From NCBI GenBank assembly GCA_034429215.1, contig DAOUGI010000086.1, forward strand, positions 1-48,002: DNA of 48,002 bases, read 5' to 3'. The DNA comes from JAFGOG01 sp034429215. GTDB lineage: Bacteria; Chloroflexota; Anaerolineae; JAAYZQ01. A program made the translations under genes and the position numbers. Positions 1-8,144 of this stretch are shown here, piece by piece; position 1 is the first letter of the stretch, and every line of letters begins with the position of its first letter. The notes under the pieces were generated by a model. That model saw nothing but the letters and a program-made list of their open reading frames with translations, did not search any database and was not told the DNA's origin.

Positions 1-79
1 CTATCGCCGCGGCGAAATCGTCCGGCTCTAGATCGAGTCGGCATTGCCCATCTTCAGTGCGGTATATGGAACGGATCAT
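1..79 (-). CDS. 5' end of a truncated gene, possibly CorA-type Mg2+ transporter
   Basis: The first 26 codons of a minus-strand gene are visible; the rest lies beyond the window edge. The protein begins MIRSIYRTEDG and continues with an acidic stretch, which resembles the N-terminus of CorA-family magnesium/cobalt transporters in this phylum, but 26 residues cannot settle the family. The start is well supported: a GGAGGTAC ribosome-binding site (complement of 81-88) sits just before the ATG, and a promoter lies about 40 bp further upstream. The function is a guess; the existence of a gene start is firm. Confidence 0.5.
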   Translation of the reverse strand, partial: MIRSIYRTEDGQCRLDLEPDDFAAAI

Positions 80-119
80 TGTACCTCCAAGAATCTATCC
101 GATAACTCCCCGAAAAAGG

Positions 120-148
120 ATTCTACATCTCCCGATATTCCTTGTCAA
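120..148 (-). promoter_or_regulatory. sigma70-type promoter for the truncated minus-strand gene
   Basis: On the minus strand, TTGACA (143-148) and TAGAAT (120-125) are separated by 17 bp and point toward the gene starting at 79. It is divergent from the promoter at 191-219. Confidence 0.7.
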
Positions 149-190
149 ATCAATCACGGCACAACATGACAAACCGCCAAGAACAGCTCA

Positions 191-219
191 TTGACAGCCA
201 CCGGCGAGCATGCTATAAT
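191..219 (+). promoter_or_regulatory. consensus promoter with extended -10
   Basis: TTGACA (191-196), a 17-bp spacer and TATAAT (214-219) match the consensus exactly, and TGC directly before the -10 makes it an extended -10. It serves the small membrane peptide at 241 and probably the ParB-like gene after it. Its position rules out translation beginning at the TTG codon at 142. Confidence 0.85.
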
Positions 220-240
220 GCGGAAAACAGGAGTTGGGCA

Positions 241-366
241 GTGAGAATCCTATTGCGTGCAATTGCCGGGCTGTCGTTCTGGAAAAGAACGGCAGTTGTC
301 ACCCTGGCGGTCCTCATTGTATTAACGTGGGTGGCTGTCTGCGTGATCCTGGCTAGCTATCTGTAA
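241..366 (+). CDS. 41-residue single-span membrane peptide
   Basis: I do not recognise this gene. It is a short protein with a basic N-terminus (VRILLRAI then FWKR) followed by one strongly hydrophobic segment of about 24 residues reaching almost to the C-terminus, so a single membrane anchor with a tiny cytoplasmic part is likely. The start chosen is GTG at 241, with AGGAG at 229-233 spaced 7 bases away. The open frame extends upstream to 142, but that part overlaps the promoter and cannot be in this transcript. It ends 17 bases before the ParB-like gene and is probably cotranscribed with it. Confidence 0.6.
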   Translation: MRILLRAIAGLSFWKRTAVVTLAVLIVLTWVAVCVILASYL

Positions 367-383
367 GGCTGAGGAACTGACGC

Positions 384-1313
384 GTGTCAAACACCGACTC
401 GGACGCCACACAGGCGACGACACTCAAGATATTCAACGAGGCTCGACGCCGCGCCTTTGTCCAGGACGTGCTGGCCGAGGCGGGCGGGCGTTCCGACAAC
501 CTGCTGTCTTTCGATGAGGTCCGCCGCCAGCTCCGCCTGGGCGAGCCGAACCAGGAGCCGGTCACAAAAGAAGTCCCCCTTGACAAGATCGTGGGCAGCG
601 TCGGGCGCTACCACGACTTTAACCGCGCCTTTCTGCCCCGCGCCCAGGTCGATCCGCGTCGCTGGACACGCATCGCGCGTTTGCAGCGCCAGTCCCGGCT
701 GCCGCCGATCGACCTTTTCCAGGTCGGCGACGTCTACTTTGTGCGCGACGGCCATCACCGCGTGTCGGTGGCGCGCACACTCAAGTACCGAACTATCCGG
801 GCCCACGTCATCGAAATCCCACTCCGGGTGTCACTTGACACCACGACGTCGCCCGACGACCTGATCCGCAAAGCAGCATATGCCGATTTTCTGGAAAAAA
901 CCTCGCTGGATCGCACCTATCCCGATCAGTTGCTCGAGCTGACCCAGCCGGAGGGGTATGCCAGCCTATTGCAGCACATCGAGGTCCACCAGTTTTACAT
1001 GGGGCTGCGCTCGCGCAAGTACCCCACTCTGCCGGAGGCAGCAGGCAACTGGTACCGCTCGGTCTACTTGCCGGTCGTAGACCGGATCAAGGCTTCTCGT
1101 GTGCTGGCGAACTTTCCGGGGCGAACAGAGGCAGACCTATACCTGTGGATATCGGAGAACCGCGCCCGGTTGCAGATGCGCTACGGAGACGAAACGCAGG
1201 TCGGCAAGGCCGTCCAAGACTTTAACGAGGAACACCATGTCCCCGGCCTGCGGCGCGCCGCACGCCGGTGGCTGTATCGCCTTTTCTCTCGGCGGCGTCC
1301 CTACGGCCCTTAA
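384..1313 (+). CDS. ParB-like nuclease-domain protein
   Basis: A 309-residue soluble protein. Residues about 60-140 carry a ParB/sulfiredoxin-like fold signature: a KEVPLDKIVGS strand, RIARLQRQSRLPPIDLFQVGD, then VRDGHHRVSVARTL, where the GHHR segment corresponds to the nucleotide-binding motif of ParB N-terminal domains. The C-terminal half (about 150-290) is helical, with no motif I can name. Members of this type in Chloroflexota are annotated only as ParB-domain or transcriptional regulators. It lacks an obvious helix-turn-helix and no parA is adjacent, so chromosome partitioning is not implied. The start is GTG with GAGGA 8 bases upstream. Confidence 0.7.
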   Translation: MSNTDSDATQATTLKIFNEARRRAFVQDVLAEAGGRSDNLLSFDEVRRQLRLGEPNQEPVTKEVPLDKIVGSVGRYHDFNRAFLPRAQVDPRRWTRIARLQRQSRLPPIDLFQVGDVYFVRDGHHRVSVARTLKYRTIRAHVIEIPLRVSLDTTTSPDDLIRKAAYADFLEKTSLDRTYPDQLLELTQPEGYASLLQHIEVHQFYMGLRSRKYPTLPEAAGNWYRSVYLPVVDRIKASRVLANFPGRTEADLYLWISENRARLQMRYGDETQVGKAVQDFNEEHHVPGLRRAARRWLYRLFSRRRPYGP

Positions 1314-1332
1314 CGCCGCATGGTTCTGGGGG

Positions 1333-1353
1333 CGGCGGCCGGCCAGGCCGCCG
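1333..1353. terminator. GC-rich inverted repeat between convergent genes
   Basis: CGGCGGCC (1333-1340) pairs with GGCCGCCG (1346-1353) across a 5-base loop. It lies between the ends of two convergent genes and could terminate both, but neither side has a U-tract. Confidence 0.45.
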
Positions 1354-1354
1354 T

Positions 1355-1816
1355 CTACCCGCTGCTAACCGCTTTCGGCCGTGGCCCGCGCCGGCTGCCA
1401 TCCGTCACCGGCTTGATCCCATTATAAACATGCAGGCCGCCGATGGTGCGCAGGATCAGATCGGGCAAGCGGTGCAGCCGGGTGCCCAGCTCGACCGCCG
1501 ACAAAGGCTCATTGCCGCTGGCCAAAAAGACGCGAAAAACAGCCGTCGTCAGCGGCGTAGTGGTGTCTATGTATTCCGGCTTGAGGCTGCAGCACGTTCG
1601 CAGCGCGTGCCACAGTCCATCCACCTGGGTGACCTCAGCCGTATTGGGATCGATCCAGTCGATCAGATCGGCTTCCTGATAATCCCGATAGCGCTCCTGG
1701 CACCCCTTGCACAGGTTGCTGAACAGGTGGACGCGAAAATTGTGCCCTTTTTCTTCCCACCAATCGAAATCTATGTGGAACTTGGTGTCAATCGTTGGTT
1801 TGGTCCACTTGGCCAT
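1355..1816 (-). CDS. conserved hypothetical protein, 153 aa
   Basis: I do not recognise the family. The protein is soluble, with an aromatic and charged N-terminus (FHIDFDWWEEKGHNF), a Cys pair CKGC near residue 36, and a second pair (TCC) about 40 residues later, which might bind a metal. The C-terminus is basic. It starts at ATG 1816 with GGAGG about 10 bases upstream. It lies 35 bases downstream of the 531-residue gene on the same strand and may be its operon partner. Confidence 0.5.
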   Translation of the reverse strand: MAKWTKPTIDTKFHIDFDWWEEKGHNFRVHLFSNLCKGCQERYRDYQEADLIDWIDPNTAEVTQVDGLWHALRTCCSLKPEYIDTTTPLTTAVFRVFLASGNEPLSAVELGTRLHRLPDLILRTIGGLHVYNGIKPVTDGSRRGPRPKAVSSG

Positions 1817-1851
1817 ATACTAGTTTCCTCCGAGCCGCCTCGCCGGCTCAC

Positions 1852-3447
1852 TCATGACTTGACCAGCGTCGCATCAAACGTCCAGTAGCCCCCCCCCATC
1901 TTGACGAAACACGGCTTGGCTGAAAGCAACGCAAAAATGGGGCCGGGCGGAGTTCGCCTCAAGATATTCACGCCGCTGTAGATCGCCTTGGCATGGACCG
2001 TGCCTTGTGGGCTGAGCTTGATCAGCTCGGGCATGATCTGCACCATCAATTGGAGCAGGCTATCATCCCGAGCCTCCAGCCTGGCCCGCAGCCTGTCGAC
2101 CGCCGCCGGATCTTCTTCGCTGACGGCCATGTGCTCGTCATATTCGCAGCTAACCGGCAGCTTGCTCATCTGAAAGACCAGTCTTCCTTCTTCAACCGAG
2201 GCCACCATCAGCCACAAACGTTTCAGACGCCGTGATTCAAAGTCAATCGTAATGACGCGCGGGTCCCTCGTCCGTTCCAGTTTGATCAGCGCGCCGGCCG
2301 GCAGCTCGTAGCGTTGGTACCACTCTTTCAGCCCGTAGACATACTGCTCTTCGTGGACAACCCATCCCTGCATCTTGTCGCCGCTCTGACCGTCGATCAG
2401 CACCACCGGCGTGTGATGGGTCGTTGCCTGGGGGAAAAGGCCCCGGGTGCGCACGGTCAGGGGCAAAGTGCCGACCCGCCGATGGGGGTAGATCAGCGTG
2501 ACGCTGGTCTTGTAGATCGGCCTGCTTGGGCCCATTATCTCCTCGCCGCTCCCCTCGTCGTCGATCTCGCGCTCGATCAGCAGCAGCTCCTGATCGATCT
2601 CTTGCCGGTCATACGGCGCGGCCTTGATCACCAGGCAGGCAGGGGCATTGGCAACCGGTTCCGGCGTCAGGCGACGGAGATACCACAGGTCCCGGCCGCC
2701 GGCGCCGACATTGTCAAAACGCTCATCGCCCTCCAGGGCGCAGTTGAGAGACAGGGCCTGGATATCGGGCGGGATCTCGCCCGGCAAGCCTAGTTCTGCC
2801 AGCAGATCGGTGGTGAGCAGTGGGCCGCCCTTGATCTCGATCAGAGCCTCGACGATATTCAGATGCCCCACATGGATCTTGGCCAGCATGTCACGCAGGA
2901 ACCACTGGTCCTTGTAGTAAACAAAACTGTCTTGTCTCCTCAACGCCGCGATCAGCTTGCGCTCGACGAACGTTCCATACTGCTCGTGCAGCTCGGCCGG
3001 CGAGATCAGGGTGCCGGTTGCCGGCAGCTCCCCCTCTCCCTCTTTGCGGTTCAGGCGATGCTCGCCCTGCAGGCCAGAAGCAAATTCGCGAAACTCTGCC
3101 TGATCATCAAACTGAACCTGGATCGCCGTAAAATCCCCATGCTCGGGGTTGCGGCCGGCTCGTGCGCCCACGACCGTGCCCAGCACATAGTCGAGCGCCG
3201 GGAAAATGAGCTGCACCCCAACCTCATAGTGGTCCTTGGGCTGATAGGCGGGGCCTTTGCTCAGCTCGGCCTGGATCATCTCCTCTTCTCGGCGGCACTG
3301 CCGCTCGATCAGCAACTGGGCCAGAAACGTGGTCGGGACCGGTTTGGCGGCATCCAAGACCCGGTCGTACAGATAATCCAGATCCTGGCGGCTGACCGCC
3401 ATCTGCTCCTGCCAATAATTTGCCGTCTGTGTCTTCCGTTGAATCAC
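1852..3447 (-). CDS. large hypothetical soluble protein, 531 aa
   Basis: I do not recognise this gene. It encodes an acidic soluble protein without signal peptide or membrane segments. The first 80 residues are helical (QEQMAVSRQDLDYLYDRVLD, then a run rich in Glu and Arg). The middle contains short beta-rich blocks such as YEVGVQLIFPALDYVLGTVV, and the region near residues 310-400 also looks beta-rich. I choose GTG at 3447, preceded by GAGGAG, rather than the upstream ATG at 3534, because a promoter occupies 3506-3534 and transcription must begin after it. Context gives no function; the neighbour downstream is also unknown. Confidence 0.55.
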   Translation of the reverse strand: MIQRKTQTANYWQEQMAVSRQDLDYLYDRVLDAAKPVPTTFLAQLLIERQCRREEEMIQAELSKGPAYQPKDHYEVGVQLIFPALDYVLGTVVGARAGRNPEHGDFTAIQVQFDDQAEFREFASGLQGEHRLNRKEGEGELPATGTLISPAELHEQYGTFVERKLIAALRRQDSFVYYKDQWFLRDMLAKIHVGHLNIVEALIEIKGGPLLTTDLLAELGLPGEIPPDIQALSLNCALEGDERFDNVGAGGRDLWYLRRLTPEPVANAPACLVIKAAPYDRQEIDQELLLIEREIDDEGSGEEIMGPSRPIYKTSVTLIYPHRRVGTLPLTVRTRGLFPQATTHHTPVVLIDGQSGDKMQGWVVHEEQYVYGLKEWYQRYELPAGALIKLERTRDPRVITIDFESRRLKRLWLMVASVEEGRLVFQMSKLPVSCEYDEHMAVSEEDPAAVDRLRARLEARDDSLLQLMVQIMPELIKLSPQGTVHAKAIYSGVNILRRTPPGPIFALLSAKPCFVKMGGGYWTFDATLVKS

Positions 3448-3505
3448 GGGGCTCTCCTCATGGTGCTCAGACGTGAGGCCAGGGTTGGCCCACTCGTAAT
3501 AAGTA

Positions 3506-3534
3506 ATTATAGCAGACTCTTTTAATATTGACAA
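3506..3534 (-). promoter_or_regulatory. promoter of the 531-aa hypothetical gene
   Basis: On the minus strand, TTGTCA (3529-3534), 17 bp and TATAAT (3506-3511), with TGC before the -10. It fixes the start of the gene downstream at GTG 3447. Confidence 0.75.
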
Positions 3535-3549
3535 CTATGTGAGGTCACT

Positions 3550-3578
3550 TTGTCGTTTCCACAGTTCTGAGTTACAAT
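3550..3578 (+). promoter_or_regulatory. promoter of the tgt operon
   Basis: TTGTCG (3550-3555), 17 bp and TACAAT (3573-3578), 25 bp before the tgt start. It is back-to-back with the promoter at 3506-3534. Confidence 0.65.
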
Positions 3579-3603
3579 TCCCCCCACTCGAGAGCAAGCA
3601 TCT

Positions 3604-4785
3604 ATGGTTTTCAGTTTCTCATTGCTTCACACAGATACCTCAAGCCGAGCCCGCCTGGGGCGGATCGCCACGCCGCACGGCGAGGTCGCCACGCCGGCCT
3701 TTGCTCCGGTCGGCACCCAGGCCACGGTCAAGGCGCTCGATCCTCGCGACCTGCGCGAGCTGGGCGCCGAGCTGATCTTGAGCAACACCTACCACCTCTA
3801 CCTGCGACCCGGCGCAGACATAGTGGCCGGGCTGGGCGGCCTGCACCGCTTCATGGGCTGGGATGGCCCGATCCTGACCGACTCGGGCGGCTTCCAGGTA
3901 TTCAGCCTGGCCGGGCGCCGCACTTTCAGCGACGAAGGGGTCCTGTTTCGCTCGCACATCGACGGTTCGCAGCACCTGTTCACCCCAGAGATGGTGATTC
4001 ATGTTCAGGAGCAGTTGGGCGCCGACATTATCATGTGCCTGGACGAGTGCGCCGAGCCTCTCGACCGCGCTTACAACGAGCGGGCCCTGGCCCGCACCCA
4101 CGCCTGGGCCGGTCGCTGCCTGGCGGCCCATTCCCGCCCCGACCAGGTCCTGTTCGGCATCGTCCAGGGTGGGATCTGGGCCGACCTCAGGCAGCAAAGC
4201 GCCGAGTACCTCACGAGTCTGGATTTTCCCGGCTATGCCATCGGCGGGCTTAGCGTCGGCGAGTCCAAGGCCCAGATGTACGCCATGCTGGACGTGACTG
4301 CGCCGCTGCTGCCGGCCGGCAAGCCGCGCTACCTGATGGGCGTGGGCGCGCCCGAGGATCTGCTGGAAGGTGTGGCCCGGGGCATCGACCTGTTCGACTG
4401 TGTGCTGCCTACCCGCCTGGCGCGCAACGCCGCGCTATTCACCCGGCACGGCCGGATAAACCTGCGCAACGCCCGTTTCGGCCAGGATCCGGCCCCGGTC
4501 GAATCCGGCTGTGGCTGCTACACCTGCCGTCACTTTTCGCTGGCCTACCTGCACCACCTGTTCAAAGCCGAAGAGCTGCTTGCCTACCGGCTGGCGACGA
4601 TCCACAACGTCCATTTTCTGCTGCAGCTGATGCGCGACATCCGCACCGCCATCGCCCAAGGTCGCTTCCAGGCCTTGAAAGACGAGTTCCTGGCCGGCTA
4701 TCGGATTATCCCCGAAGAGACGCGGGCAGCCGGCCATGAGAGGCGCGGCTCCACACACAAAACACACACGGATGAGGCAAAATGA
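3604..4785 (+). CDS. tgt: tRNA-guanine transglycosylase
   Basis: Exchanges guanine at position 34 of GU(N) anticodon tRNAs for the queuosine precursor preQ1. The 393-residue length is normal for bacterial enzymes. Visible signatures are LTDSGGFQVFS (Asp acting as general acid/base), GIVQGG (substrate pocket), GGLSVGE, and FDCVLPTRLARN with the nucleophilic Asp. The C-terminal zinc site is CGCYTC with a following Cys/His pair. The last 20 residues are a low-complexity basic tail that looks dispensable. The stop codon overlaps the uppP start (ATGA), so the two are translationally coupled. No queuosine synthesis genes lie nearby. Confidence 0.96.
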   Translation: MVFSFSLLHTDTSSRARLGRIATPHGEVATPAFAPVGTQATVKALDPRDLRELGAELILSNTYHLYLRPGADIVAGLGGLHRFMGWDGPILTDSGGFQVFSLAGRRTFSDEGVLFRSHIDGSQHLFTPEMVIHVQEQLGADIIMCLDECAEPLDRAYNERALARTHAWAGRCLAAHSRPDQVLFGIVQGGIWADLRQQSAEYLTSLDFPGYAIGGLSVGESKAQMYAMLDVTAPLLPAGKPRYLMGVGAPEDLLEGVARGIDLFDCVLPTRLARNAALFTRHGRINLRNARFGQDPAPVESGCGCYTCRHFSLAYLHHLFKAEELLAYRLATIHNVHFLLQLMRDIRTAIAQGRFQALKDEFLAGYRIIPEETRAAGHERRGSTHKTHTDEAK

Positions 4786-5600
4786 GCATTCTCCAAGCGA
4801 TTATCCTGGGTTTGGTGCAGGGCGCGACCGAGTTTATCCCGGTATCGAGCTCGGGGCACCTGGTTCTGGTGCCCTGGCTGCTCGGCTGGCCCGCGCCGGG
4901 GCTGCTATTCGACACAATGGTCCATTGGGGCACGCTGGGGGCTATCCTCGCCTACTTCTGGCGCGACTTTTGGGCGCTGATCACCGCCTGGTTGCGCGGC
5001 CTGGTTCGTTGGGATTGGAGCGACCCCTACGCCCGGCTGGCCTGGCTGTTGATTATCGGCAGCATACCGGCCGCCGTCCTGGGCTACCTGTTCGACGATT
5101 GGTTCGAGTCGCTGTTCGGCGAGCCGGCCTGGGTCAGCATCTTCCTGCTGGTGACGGCCGCCATCCTCCTGTTGAGCGAATGGCTGAGCCGCTCCAGGCG
5201 GGACCGGACCTTGACCGACCTGCGCTGGCCCGACGCGCTGATCATCGGTTTGGGCCAGGCGTTGGCCATCGCGCCCGGCATCTCCCGCTCAGGGGCCACC
5301 ATGTCGGCCGGGCTGCTGCGCGGCCTGGACCGGCCGGCGGCGGCCCGCTTCAGCTTCCTGCTGGCCACACCGGCCATCCTGGGCGCAGGAGTGCTGCAGC
5401 TTGCCAAGCTGTCGCCCGCATCCGATCCACTGTCGTCTCAGCTTCCTCTCTTGATCGCCGGTTTCCTGGCCGCGCTGATCGCCGGCTATGCCTGCATCTG
5501 GGGCCTGCTCCGCTACCTGCAGCGGGGCAAGCTGACCATCTTCGCCGCCTACTGCGCCCTGGTGGGGATAATATGCCTCGTCGTGGCCTGGCTGCGTTAG
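4782..5600 (+). CDS. uppP: undecaprenyl-diphosphate phosphatase
   Basis: An integral membrane enzyme that dephosphorylates undecaprenyl pyrophosphate to recycle the lipid carrier for cell-wall polymers, and confers bacitracin tolerance. At 272 residues it has the usual length. The two family motifs are present: GATEFIPVSSSGHL near the N-terminus with the catalytic Glu and Ser residues, and APGISRSGATMSAGLLRG near residues 165-185 containing the conserved Arg. About seven hydrophobic spans follow the usual pattern. It overlaps tgt by 4 bases, and the next gene starts inside its last 28 bases. Confidence 0.95.
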   Translation: MSILQAIILGLVQGATEFIPVSSSGHLVLVPWLLGWPAPGLLFDTMVHWGTLGAILAYFWRDFWALITAWLRGLVRWDWSDPYARLAWLLIIGSIPAAVLGYLFDDWFESLFGEPAWVSIFLLVTAAILLLSEWLSRSRRDRTLTDLRWPDALIIGLGQALAIAPGISRSGATMSAGLLRGLDRPAAARFSFLLATPAILGAGVLQLAKLSPASDPLSSQLPLLIAGFLAALIAGYACIWGLLRYLQRGKLTIFAAYCALVGIICLVVAWLR

Positions 5601-6388
5601 CAAGCGCATTGCTGTGCTTGCTTGGGGCCTGCGGCCAGCCGGTCGCCACGGTCGAGCCGGTTTACTACAGGCTTCGGGCCGCAGGCTCTACGACGCTCAG
5701 CCCCCTGGTGACCGAGCTGGCGGCCGCCTTTCACGAACAGGCGCCAAACGTCAGCCTGGCGGTGGATGGGGCAGGCACGGGATACGGGCTGGAAGCGCTG
5801 CGTGCCGGCGAGGCCGACCTGGCGCTGGCCTCGTGGCTGCCCGCCGGCCTGGACCCTTCCTGGCAGGCCACGCCCATCGCCCGTGACGGGATCGCCGTCA
5901 TCGTCCATCCGGATAACCCGATCCAGGGGCTGGGGCTGCTGCAGCTCCGGGACCTGTTCGGCGGGCAAGCCTTCACCTGGGACGGCGTTGGCGCGCCTCG
6001 GGCGCAGGGGGTTGTGCAGCCCGTCAGCCGGGAAGACGGGTCGGGCACGCGGGCTGCCTTTGAGGCGTTGGCCATGGACGGCCGGGGCGTGACGCCCCGG
6101 GCGGTGGTCGTCACCTCCGGTCAGGGGATGGTAAATTACGTAGCAAGCAACCGGCAGGCCATCGGCTATGTGTCGATCGGCTGCCTGTCGCCGGCGGTTA
6201 AAGCCTTGACGGTCGAGGGGGTAGCGTCTGCGTCAGAGGCTGTGCGGCAGGGCAGCTACCCGCTCAGTCGCGAGCTGTGGCTGGTCACCCTCAATCCCCC
6301 GCCGCCGGCCGTGCAGCAGTTTCTCGATTTCGTCCTCAGTCCAACCGGGCAGGCGATCGTCGAAAAGCGTTATACACGCATCCGCTGA
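5573..6388 (+). CDS. PstS-like phosphate-binding lipoprotein
   Basis: A 271-residue extracytoplasmic solute-binding protein of the PstS/PBP-like family, predicted to bind phosphate or a similar oxyanion for ABC uptake or sensing. It begins MPRRGLAALASALLCLLGAC, a short lipoprotein signal whose lipobox Cys would be acylated. The mature part has the GSTTLSPLV loop near residue 40, GAGTGYGLEALRAGEADLALAS, and the REDGSGTRAAFEAL motif that closes over the anion in PstS. No pstCAB genes adjoin it. The start ATG lies within uppP (28-base overlap), so expression probably depends on that operon. Confidence 0.85.
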   Translation: MPRRGLAALASALLCLLGACGQPVATVEPVYYRLRAAGSTTLSPLVTELAAAFHEQAPNVSLAVDGAGTGYGLEALRAGEADLALASWLPAGLDPSWQATPIARDGIAVIVHPDNPIQGLGLLQLRDLFGGQAFTWDGVGAPRAQGVVQPVSREDGSGTRAAFEALAMDGRGVTPRAVVVTSGQGMVNYVASNRQAIGYVSIGCLSPAVKALTVEGVASASEAVRQGSYPLSRELWLVTLNPPPPAVQQFLDFVLSPTGQAIVEKRYTRIR

Positions 6389-6430
6389 GCAGCCTGCCGC
6401 CATCAAGCGGTCAGCAGCACCGTTTTCAGA

Positions 6431-7096
6431 TCATTCTCGCCGCTTCTTGATCTCCCACAGGAACTGCCAAGCGGCGCACCCCAGGATCGAAAAAGCCAGC
6501 AGCCCACCGCAGAAAACCTCGACAGCAGCACGCAGCTCAGGAGCCAGAACTTCTATAGCTCCTCGCAGAACGGCCCCCCCCACCGTAAGGCCGAGAATTG
6601 TACCAACGATGGCCCAGCAGCCGCTGGTAGCCCGCTGCCGGGCGTCTGGCCTGGGCGTTCGCAGGGTGTACTTCTGCCACAGGTACACAGATAGACAGCT
6701 TGCCATTGCCGAGGTAGCCAGCCCCCAATAGCCAGTAGAACCTTTACCCGTAGAGGCGATGTGCAAGCTGATAAGTAAGGCGAATAGACCTGCCACCAGT
6801 GCGATTGCGATCCAGATGAACACCCTTGCCTGCCCTTTCGAGCGGTAGACCCAGTAGACAGGGATAGATAGTAGAGTGGGGATACCCACGACCAGGCCAA
6901 GATCTACCCAACCACGGCTACTCAGGATGAGCCAACTCCACACCAACATCATAAAAGTGCCCATCGCCCCATAACCCCATCCGGCCAAGTTGTCCCTTTC
7001 CCGGACCAGATACACACCTGTCCACAACACGCCCAGAAACCCTACCGTTAGCACCTGCGCGACAAAGGTAGCCATCATGAATTCGCCAGGTTCCAT
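6431..7096 (-). CDS. polytopic membrane protein of unknown function
   Basis: A 221-residue membrane protein with roughly six hydrophobic segments, for example VAQVLTVGFLGVLWTGVYL near the start, GTFMMLVWSWLIL, and VFIWIAIALVAGLFALLI in the middle. It ends with a short basic tail (WEIKKRRE). I recognise no family motif. The ATG at 7096 is preferred because GGAGG lies 4 bases upstream of it; an alternative in-frame start is 7 codons earlier. It follows the adenosine deaminase gene on the same strand by about 45 bp and may be a distal member of that transcript. Confidence 0.6.
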   Translation of the reverse strand: MEPGEFMMATFVAQVLTVGFLGVLWTGVYLVRERDNLAGWGYGAMGTFMMLVWSWLILSSRGWVDLGLVVGIPTLLSIPVYWVYRSKGQARVFIWIAIALVAGLFALLISLHIASTGKGSTGYWGLATSAMASCLSVYLWQKYTLRTPRPDARQRATSGCWAIVGTILGLTVGGAVLRGAIEVLAPELRAAVEVFCGGLLAFSILGCAAWQFLWEIKKRRE

Positions 7097-7142
7097 GCTT
7101 CCTCCGCTTGTCTCCAAATCGCGGGTGAGTTGGACGAGGGGG

Positions 7143-8144
7143 TTAGCAAGGGGTTGCCCGCAAGGAGAGGGCGGCCGCTTCGCCGGGGGAAAGGAAGGCC
7201 GCGGCCAGGGCGTTGCGCTGAGCCTGGCGGATCTGCTCGGGCGTCAGGCCGGCCGCAGGGGCTGCCACCTCATACTCATATCGCAGATCGATGCCGCTGA
7301 TGCCCGGATCGTCGGTATTGATCGTTGCCGGCAGGCCGCGCTCCAGAAAACGGCGTAGCGGGTGGCTGGCATAGTCGGGCACGGTGCTGGTCTGCACGTT
7401 GCTGGTCAGGTTCGACTCGATGCCGATCCGGTGCTCGGCCATATAGTCCAGCAGGGCCGTGTCCCGGGTGGCGCTGACCGCGTGGCCGATCCGCATCGCC
7501 CCCAGCCCGCGGATCGCCTGCCAGATGCTTTCCGGCCCGGCCAGCTCGCCGGCGTGAACCGTGATCCGCCAGCCTGCGTCCCGCGCCCGGCGAAAATGGT
7601 CCACGAACAGATCGCCCGGCCAGTGCTTTTCATCCCCGGCCAGGTCCAGCGCTGCCAGCCGGTCCCGGTGCTGCAACAGTGCGTCCAGCTCCTGCCAGCC
7701 TATCTCCGGCCCGTACGTCCGGCTGATAATGCCGATCAGCTTGACCTTGATGGCAAAATCCCGCATGCCGGCCTGTGCGCCGTCCACCACCGCCTCGACC
7801 ACACCGGCCGGGTTCAAGCCGTGTGGCTCGGCCATGAACCACGGGCTAAAGCGCAGCTCCACGTAGTGGAGCCCTCCGCGCCGGGCATCCTCGACGTTTT
7901 CATAGGCCACCCGGCGGCAGGCATCGTAATCGGCCAGAACGCCGATCATCAAGGCAAACTTGCCGATAAAGGCCATGACCCCCGGTTGAGGCTCGGTCAC
8001 TTGGACGTGAGGGCGCAGTCCTTTCACATCCCAGGCAGGCAGCGGCAGGTTATGCTGCCGGCTGAGGTCCAGAATGGTTTGGAGCCGGACGTTGCCGTCC
8101 AGGTGGCGGTGGAGGTCGATCAGGGGCAGGGTCGGATCGATCAT
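7143..8144 (-). CDS. add: adenosine deaminase
   Basis: Hydrolytic deamination of adenosine or deoxyadenosine to inosine in purine salvage. The 333-residue protein has every metal and catalytic signature of the family: LIDLHRHLDGN (zinc-binding His pair), VELRFSPW, VHAGE (His plus catalytic Glu), RIGHAV (catalytic His) and NTDDPGI (metal-binding Asp pair). The ATG overlaps the stop of the upstream Rrf2 gene as TGATG, so it is translationally coupled to the regulator. Adenine- or aminodeoxyfutalosine-deaminase activity within this superfamily cannot be excluded by eye. Confidence 0.92.
   Translation of the reverse strand: MIDPTLPLIDLHRHLDGNVRLQTILDLSRQHNLPLPAWDVKGLRPHVQVTEPQPGVMAFIGKFALMIGVLADYDACRRVAYENVEDARRGGLHYVELRFSPWFMAEPHGLNPAGVVEAVVDGAQAGMRDFAIKVKLIGIISRTYGPEIGWQELDALLQHRDRLAALDLAGDEKHWPGDLFVDHFRRARDAGWRITVHAGELAGPESIWQAIRGLGAMRIGHAVSATRDTALLDYMAEHRIGIESNLTSNVQTSTVPDYASHPLRRFLERGLPATINTDDPGISGIDLRYEYEVAAPAAGLTPEQIRQAQRNALAAAFLSPGEAAALSLRATPC

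Noticed and set aside
142..240. N-terminal extension of the small membrane peptide from a TTG at 142
   Set aside because: A consensus promoter at 191-219 lies inside it, and GTG 241 has a good ribosome-binding site.
3448..3534. N-terminal extension of the 531-residue hypothetical protein
   Set aside because: The extension coincides with a promoter on the same strand; GTG 3447 has a clear ribosome-binding site.
4736..5572. Long open frame upstream of the PstS-like gene, overlapping uppP
   Set aside because: Codons in this stretch encode Arg/Gly/Pro/Ala-rich sequence typical of an off-frame reading of uppP; the lipoprotein signal begins at 5573.
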